Assembly (NCBI RefSeq): GCF_029855045.1
Contig: NZ_CP123228.1
Location: forward strand, 2,294,001-2,358,000
Source of the DNA: Piscinibacter sp. XHJ-5
Lineage (GTDB): Bacteria > Pseudomonadota > Gammaproteobacteria > Burkholderiales > Burkholderiaceae_C
Direction: 5' to 3'
Length of the DNA stretch: 64,000 bases
The translations under genes and the position numbers were made by a program. Below the pieces are notes generated by a model that was given only the letters and a program-made list of their open reading frames with translations, ran no database searches and was not told the DNA's origin. Within the stretch, counting starts at the first letter, position 1, and every line of letters begins with the position of its first letter. Positions 62,409 to 64,000 of the stretch are shown here, piece after piece.

Positions 62409-63401
62409 TCACACACGCGAGTCCACACGCGGCGTGCTTCGCTGCCTTGTCGGTGGCGACGCCGGATGCGACGTGCGCCTGCGGTCTTCGGTCGACGCAT
62501 CGGCTGGCGTCCCGAGTGCGCCCGCCGCAGTCTTCATGACCGCAAAGAACGCTTCGCGGGCGGCATTGCGTTCGGCGTCCTTGCGCCAGACCAGCATGGT
62601 CGGCACTCGTGCAAAACGTGCCGGGAGGGGATGAACGCCGACAGAGTCGCGAAGTCCGCGCTGCTCGATCAGCACGCGCGGCATCAGCGAGATTCCCATG
62701 CCTGCGGCGACACATCCGACGATGCCTTCGAATGTTCCAAACTCCAGTGCACGCCTGGGCACGACGCCGCCGGCTTCGAGCCACGTCTCCAACCGCCTGC
62801 GGTAGCTGCAGCCGCTGCGAAACACGAGGATCATTGCGTCGGCGACTTCGTGCTGGGCGCGCACCGCAACATGGTCGCGGCGCGTGATGAGCACCAGTTC
62901 CTCGTCGAACACGAGTTCGCTGTCCAGCGCGGGATGCTTGACCGGGCCGGCGGCGAGTGCAGCGTCGAGTTCGCATTCCAGGACACGCTTCAGCAGGTGT
63001 GCTGTCGGCCCGGTTTCCAGGCTGAGCTCCACTTCAGGATGACGCGCGCTGAAAGCAGCCAGCAATCCGGGCAATCGGGCGGCCGCCGTCGTCTCCATCG
63101 ACCCGATGGCCAACGGTCCACGCGGCACTCCGTCGGCCGCGACCGAGCGCCTTGCCTCCTGCGCAAGCCTGAGAAGTCGTTCGGCGTAGGCATTCAGCGT
63201 CCGCCCGGCAGGCGTGATGACGAGCTTGCCTCCGATGCGATGGAACAGCGCGACGTCCAAGTCGGCTTCGAGCTGGCGCAGCCGCGTCGTGACGTTCGAT
63301 TGGACGTAGTGCAACTGCATCGCCGCGCGCGTCACGCTGCCTTCGTCGACCACGGCCTTGAAGATCCGCAGCGCCTGCAGATCGAGCATTCGGATGTCCA
63401 T
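62409..63401 (-). CDS. LysR-family transcriptional regulator
   Basis: The 330-residue protein has the LysR helix-turn-helix at its N-terminus (MLDLQALRIFKAVVDEGSVT, QSNVTTRLRQLEADLDVALF). The substrate-binding domain follows with PGLLAAFSARHPEVELSLETG and GIVGCVAAGMGISLMP. The last 30 residues are Ser/Arg/Pro-rich and go beyond the usual end, so a stop codon may have been lost. It is divergent from the nitronate monooxygenase gene, 117 bases away, which it probably controls. Confidence 0.85.
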   Translation of the reverse strand: MDIRMLDLQALRIFKAVVDEGSVTRAAMQLHYVQSNVTTRLRQLEADLDVALFHRIGGKLVITPAGRTLNAYAERLLRLAQEARRSVAADGVPRGPLAIGSMETTAAARLPGLLAAFSARHPEVELSLETGPTAHLLKRVLECELDAALAAGPVKHPALDSELVFDEELVLITRRDHVAVRAQHEVADAMILVFRSGCSYRRRLETWLEAGGVVPRRALEFGTFEGIVGCVAAGMGISLMPRVLIEQRGLRDSVGVHPLPARFARVPTMLVWRKDAERNAAREAFFAVMKTAAGALGTPADASTEDRRRTSHPASPPTRQRSTPRVDSRV

Positions 63402-63518
63402 CGCGCCATCTCCCGGAACGAACGGCTCGATCACGATCATTCATTGGCATTGATCTGTCAAGGCGGCTACTTTTCACGCACCGAATCGCCGCGGCCGGCG
63501 CTGCGCCGGAGATGGATC

Positions 63519-64000
63519 ATGTCACTCACCACTTCTCTCACCAGGTTGTTCGCCATCGAGCACCCGATCCTTCTGGCGCCGATGGACCTGGTTGCCGACG
63601 CGAGTCTCACCGCGGCGGTCAGCGCGGCCGGAGGGCTGGGCATCCTCGGCGGCGGCTACGGCGAGCGGCAGTGGCTGGCGAGGCAGCTCGATGTCCTGGC
63701 AAGCTCCGGCCAGCGCTTCGGCGTGGGCTTCATCACGTGGAGCCTGGCGAAGCAGCCGCACCTTCTCGACCTTGCGCTCGAACGGCGGCCGGCAGCGATT
63801 CTGCTGTCATTCGGTGACGCGAGCCCGTTCATCGACCGCATCAAGCGCGCTGGAGCGATCGCCATCTGTCAGGTCCATTCACTGGCTTCGGCGAAGGAGG
63901 CGCTGGCGGCCGGGGCCGACGTGCTCGTCGCCCAGGGGACGGAGGCGGGAGGACATGGCGGATCACGCGGCCTTGTCACGCTGGTGCCCGAGGTCGTCGA
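63519..64000 (+). CDS. nitronate monooxygenase (2-nitropropane dioxygenase family), 3' end outside window
   Basis: The frame starts MSLTTSLTRLFAIEHPILLA, then PMDLVADASLTAAVSAAGGL with the glycine-rich FMN phosphate turn. A later VLVAQGTEAGGHGG is the family signature. The enzyme oxidises nitronates to carbonyl compounds with FMN; FMN-dependent enoyl-reductase relatives look alike. The gene runs off the window. It is divergent from the LysR-type regulator. Confidence 0.8.
   Translation, partial: MSLTTSLTRLFAIEHPILLAPMDLVADASLTAAVSAAGGLGILGGGYGERQWLARQLDVLASSGQRFGVGFITWSLAKQPHLLDLALERRPAAILLSFGDASPFIDRIKRAGAIAICQVHSLASAKEALAAGADVLVAQGTEAGGHGGSRGLVTLVPEVV

Noticed and set aside
1..64000. CRISPR arrays and tRNA or rRNA genes.
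   Set aside because: No regularly spaced direct repeats and no tRNA cloverleaf or rRNA sequence were noticed on either strand; a tRNAscan run would be needed to be certain.

Overview
The window is a high-GC chromosomal segment from a betaproteobacterium. I place it in Burkholderiales, most likely the Rubrivivax/Leptothrix or Comamonadaceae neighbourhood. The placement rests on gene content: a Bug/TctC-type solute-binding protein beside a sugar-acid operon, a polyhydroxyalkanoic-acid system protein, many PAS sensor kinases, several winged-helix/ATPase/TPR regulators, and dispersed CCCTCTCCC-type palindromes. It is accessory-rich in regulation and small-molecule catabolism. No rRNA, tRNA, CRISPR array or intact transposon was seen.

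Layout. 1-11 kb: tail of an ATPase-type regulator, a secreted papain-like protease, an AAC(6')-like acetyltransferase next to an IS110 remnant, a lipoprotein hydrolase divergent from a LuxR regulator, a BrkB/YihY membrane protein, and several small genes. 10.8-21.1 kb is a signalling block: a ligase-fold protein without its catalytic lysine, a NarL-type two-component pair, a frameshifted CheB/CheR/PAS/kinase/receiver giant, a stand-alone CheB, and a single protein that joins a class III nucleotidyl-cyclase-like domain, a cyclic-nucleotide-binding domain and a TIR domain. That protein looks like a one-polypeptide Pycsar-type defence system and is the most interesting object here. 21.1-24.1 kb: aminotransferase and DJ-1/PfpI gene divergent from a GlxA-type AraC regulator. 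24.1-29.1 kb: a galactarate catabolism operon (talrD with a frameshift, tctC, garD) divergent from its LacI-family regulator, with two matching operator-like sites between them.

29.1-38.1 kb: membrane acyltransferase, frameshifted LigB-type extradiol dioxygenase, small exported proteins, a large winged-helix/ATPase/TPR regulator flanked by two copies of a 14-bp motif, a DUF4136 lipoprotein and an M16 peptidase. 38.3-44.6 kb: small membrane protein, exonuclease III, a 46-bp perfect palindrome, a substrate-binding protein paired with a hybrid sensor kinase, and a diguanylate cyclase. 44.8-54.1 kb: zinc alcohol dehydrogenase, JmjC-like cupin protein, methyltransferase, SnoaL-like protein, then a metallophosphoesterase translationally coupled to a GMC oxidoreductase/alpha-beta hydrolase fusion. 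54.1-64 kb: a third ATPase regulator, GNAT enzymes, a membrane-anchored hydrolase, a 268-bp element that folds into a T-shaped three-way junction, a truncated universal stress protein, a di-haem cytochrome c peroxidase, a PHA-system protein, and a LysR regulator divergent from a nitronate monooxygenase cut by the window end.

Three genes (near 14767, 27430 and 30471) are each broken by what looks like one missing base. These may be real decay or assembly errors; two of the three lie beside intact functional relatives. Start codons were chosen from Shine-Dalgarno spacing and family N-termini. All function calls are by recognising motifs by eye; no database search was run.
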